From assembly GCA_000697475.1 (NCBI GenBank), contig JNEU01001097.1, positions 124,001 to 188,000 on the forward strand: a DNA stretch of 64,000 nucleotides. Direction: 5' to 3'. Position numbers and translations under genes: made by a program. How positions within the stretch are numbered: position 1 is the first letter of the stretch; every line of letters starts with the position of its first letter. Of the stretch, positions 62,337 through 64,000 are shown in pieces. Origin of the DNA: Lichtheimia corymbifera B2541. Its lineage: Eukaryota; Mucoromycota; Mucoromycetes; Mucorales; Lichtheimiaceae. The notes below the pieces were generated by a model. The model was given only the letters and a program-made list of their open reading frames with translations, did not search any database and was not told where the DNA came from.

Positions 62337-63359
62337 ATGATACATTTTGTACGTCAAAGCGGTGCCGTTCTCTCCTCCTTGCTTTACGAATGCGCCAACT
62401 CACATACCGATCTGGTGAGTAATGTCAGTCGAACAAGCTCCTTAGATTGGTGGATCTAATACGTCGTCATGGTGTGGATTACAATTACTAGGAAGGCTTT
62501 CTGTTGGGGACTGTAGCCACACGAACTTTAGGCGCCATTGATGACCATAGCGATCAGACTGACGATACCACCGAACGATTTATTGGTGAGTAAAAGGAGA
62601 TAGTGGGGTATATGGATCTCGGCTAAAAGGCGAACGTGCATCATTTGAACAGTGATACAAGGATACACCATTTGTCAAAGTCGCTTTTATGACAGTCAAG
62701 GCCAAGTGAATCGAGATGCTATTGAACAGCAAGTACGAGATATACATCAAGTTGTTGGCTATTTTCGATTTCGAAGGGAGACGGTCATGACACTTTCGAT
62801 CCGTGAACAAATCCTTATGCAGGGCTTACAAGAGGTGGTGCCTAATTTGGAGTGCATGGCTATCATTACAGCATCACTGGTCGAGGAAAATGATGCTTCC
62901 ACACACGCACACGACATTACATTTTGGAATACAACAAAGTATGTTGATGAGAGAGGGGAGAGAGATGGATTAAAACGTCGAATGGATGATTAATCATGCG
63001 ATAAAGGACAAGGATACCATTGCAAATTGTCAACATGAATGAGAGTACTTTGGCCTATCAGCACTTTATTCCCAGCGTAGCACAGGATCCCAGGTATGTG
63101 TATACAAAGAAGCAGAGCACATCGTCATCTAAACCTTTCCTGTTTTAGGAGGATGGATATGCTGCGCTCGATTGATCCACAAAGTATCATGCAGCAATAC
63201 GATACCATTTATCAACGTGCAATGGATGCACTCGAGGTAAAACATTGACTCAACAACAATGAAATGACAATGACCACTCACTTTATCATTTAGAAAGCTA
63301 CCACTCAAGTGATTGAGAAGGAACGAGAACTCAAGGCTCTGATGGAACAACACAGCTAG
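62337..63359 (+). CDS. Abraxas/FAM175-like MPN-domain protein (BRISC-type scaffold)
   Basis: 230 aa; exons 62337-62414, 62492-62585, 62653-62938, 63013-63093, 63149-63236 and 63294-63359. The MPN fold begins GFLLGTVATRTLGAIDD; the helix-strand DIHQVVGYFRFRRETVMTLSIREQILMQGLQEV matches the VVGWYKFRRNT...SYREQVLH region of Abraxas/Abro1, and CMAIITASL follows. No JAMM zinc motif (E...H-x-H-x10-D) is present, as expected of Abraxas, which scaffolds the K63-specific deubiquitinase BRCC36. The last third is helical (QSIMQQYDTIYQRAMDALEKATTQVIEKE), fitting the coiled coil that pairs with BRCC36. Family assignment rests on those motifs only. An in-frame upstream start would add about 25 hydrophobic residues and is less likely. 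Confidence 0.72.
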
Positions 63360-63560
63360 TAGCAATAATGTACCCACCTTTCATCACATGTTGTACCAAA
63401 CTTGGTCGATCGTGCACATCACTTTCCTATTCGTTCTTGTAAAACATGAGGTGCTCAGCATGCTTTGCATAAGACCCACATCCACGCCACACTCCCTTTT
63501 CATTGTTTCTTGATTTCGTTTAATACACACACACACATGCAACACCGCTCTTTTACATAA

Positions 63561-64000
63561 ATGATGCCAAAGTCTTGTTGTCTACTACAAAAGAAAAAAG
63601 ATCCTATCGATCCAATCGATGCTTCGATTGATATCAACAACATCCTCGTGTGTGCAACGACTGCAAAATTGTTTACGGTTGACAAGCGTGACGGATCGAT
63701 CTTTTGGAAAACCGAATCGCCTATCGGTTCAAGTGGCGGTATCATTTCCATTTCATTTCTGGACCAAGACAAGGTCTTGATAGGAGGACGTGGACGAGCT
63801 GCATGCATTGATATACGAACGAGTGATCTGCTCTGGAAGCAAAAGATGCCTGTAAGAAGAAGGATAGCAGCGTGTAATATAACATGGCATTTATTTTTAT
63901 TCCATAGCGACGCTGGCTCTGTAACGAAGTTGGTGTCAATGTCAACCATCGCAAGTCTGCTGGTGGTGATATACAAGAAAAGTGCCATGTTCGTCAGCAT
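63561..64000 (+). CDS. PQQ-type beta-propeller protein, 3'-truncated by window edge
   Basis: Exons 63561-63851 and 63908 to the edge (donor CCT|GTAAGA, acceptor CCATAG). The visible 128 residues start MMPKSCCLLQKKKD and contain two repeated blades of the tryptophan-docking/PQQ type: ILVCATTAKLFTVDKRDGSIFWK and VLIGGRGRAACIDIRTSDLLWK (motif A-x-D-x-x-[TS]-G-x-x-x-W). The soluble N-terminus has no signal peptide. Fungal proteins of this kind are mostly uncharacterised and are not true PQQ enzymes. The rest lies beyond base 64000. Confidence 0.7.
   Translation, partial: MMPKSCCLLQKKKDPIDPIDASIDINNILVCATTAKLFTVDKRDGSIFWKTESPIGSSGGIISISFLDQDKVLIGGRGRAACIDIRTSDLLWKQKMPVRRRIAACNITWHLFLFHSDAGSVTKLVSMSTIASLLVVIYKKSAMFVS

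Overview
The window is nuclear DNA from a filamentous fungus, most likely an early-diverging zygomycete-type fungus (Mucoromycota). Three things suggest this: very dense short introns (mostly 46-95 nt, GT..AG), AT-rich intergenic DNA with TATA boxes and (CA)n or (TGA)n microsatellites, and a gene set that combines Zn2Cys6 and White-collar-type GATA regulators with a fungal lysine pathway enzyme. Genus-level placement is not possible by eye. I found no rRNA, tRNA, transposase, CRISPR or viral genes. Nearly all gene models below were rebuilt exon by exon, requiring each splice junction to keep frame and phase.

Layout, 1-25 kb: a 5'-truncated trimethyllysine dioxygenase (+); an RRM+MLLE RNA-binding protein (-); ESF1 (+) for rRNA processing; ribosomal protein eL34 (-); an FBXO9/Hrt3-type F-box protein (+); a DUF4442 hotdog protein (+); a Cys-rich orphan (+); a small orphan (+); a Zn2Cys6 transcription factor (-); a P-type cation ATPase (+); an orphan multi-span membrane protein (+); and the COMPASS subunit Sdc1/Dpy-30 (+), whose stop codon overlaps the stop of an Fhit-type HIT hydrolase (-).

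Layout, 25-50 kb: a 2-kb stretch without a confident gene; a PAS+GATA White-collar-2-like regulator (-); HIS6 (-, nine exons); a 1514-aa GW/WG-repeat protein with zinc knuckles (-); the oligosaccharyltransferase subunit OST5 (-); a kelch-type membrane protein (-); LYS9 (+) with a perfect Gcn4-type site upstream; an NAD-isocitrate dehydrogenase catalytic subunit (+); a candidate minus-strand gene with an array of degenerate exon copies upstream; and an MFS transporter (-).

Layout, 50-64 kb: a NIFK/Nop15-like nucleolar protein with six 87-bp internal repeats (-); a GPI-type polysaccharide-lyase-14-like secreted protein (-); the spliceosomal helicase Prp2/DHX16 (+); a pepsin-family protein that lacks its second catalytic Asp (+); an Abraxas-like MPN protein (+); and the start of a PQQ-type beta-propeller protein (+).

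There is no operon-like system. Themes that recur are ribosome biogenesis (ESF1, eL34, NIFK), amino-acid biosynthesis (HIS6, LYS9) and gene regulation. The most novel-looking item is the GW/WG-repeat zinc-knuckle protein, whose tryptophan spacing resembles Argonaute-binding 'hook' proteins. Other notable items are a predicted 5-nt microexon, 12- and 16-nt microexons, and the pseudo-protease.
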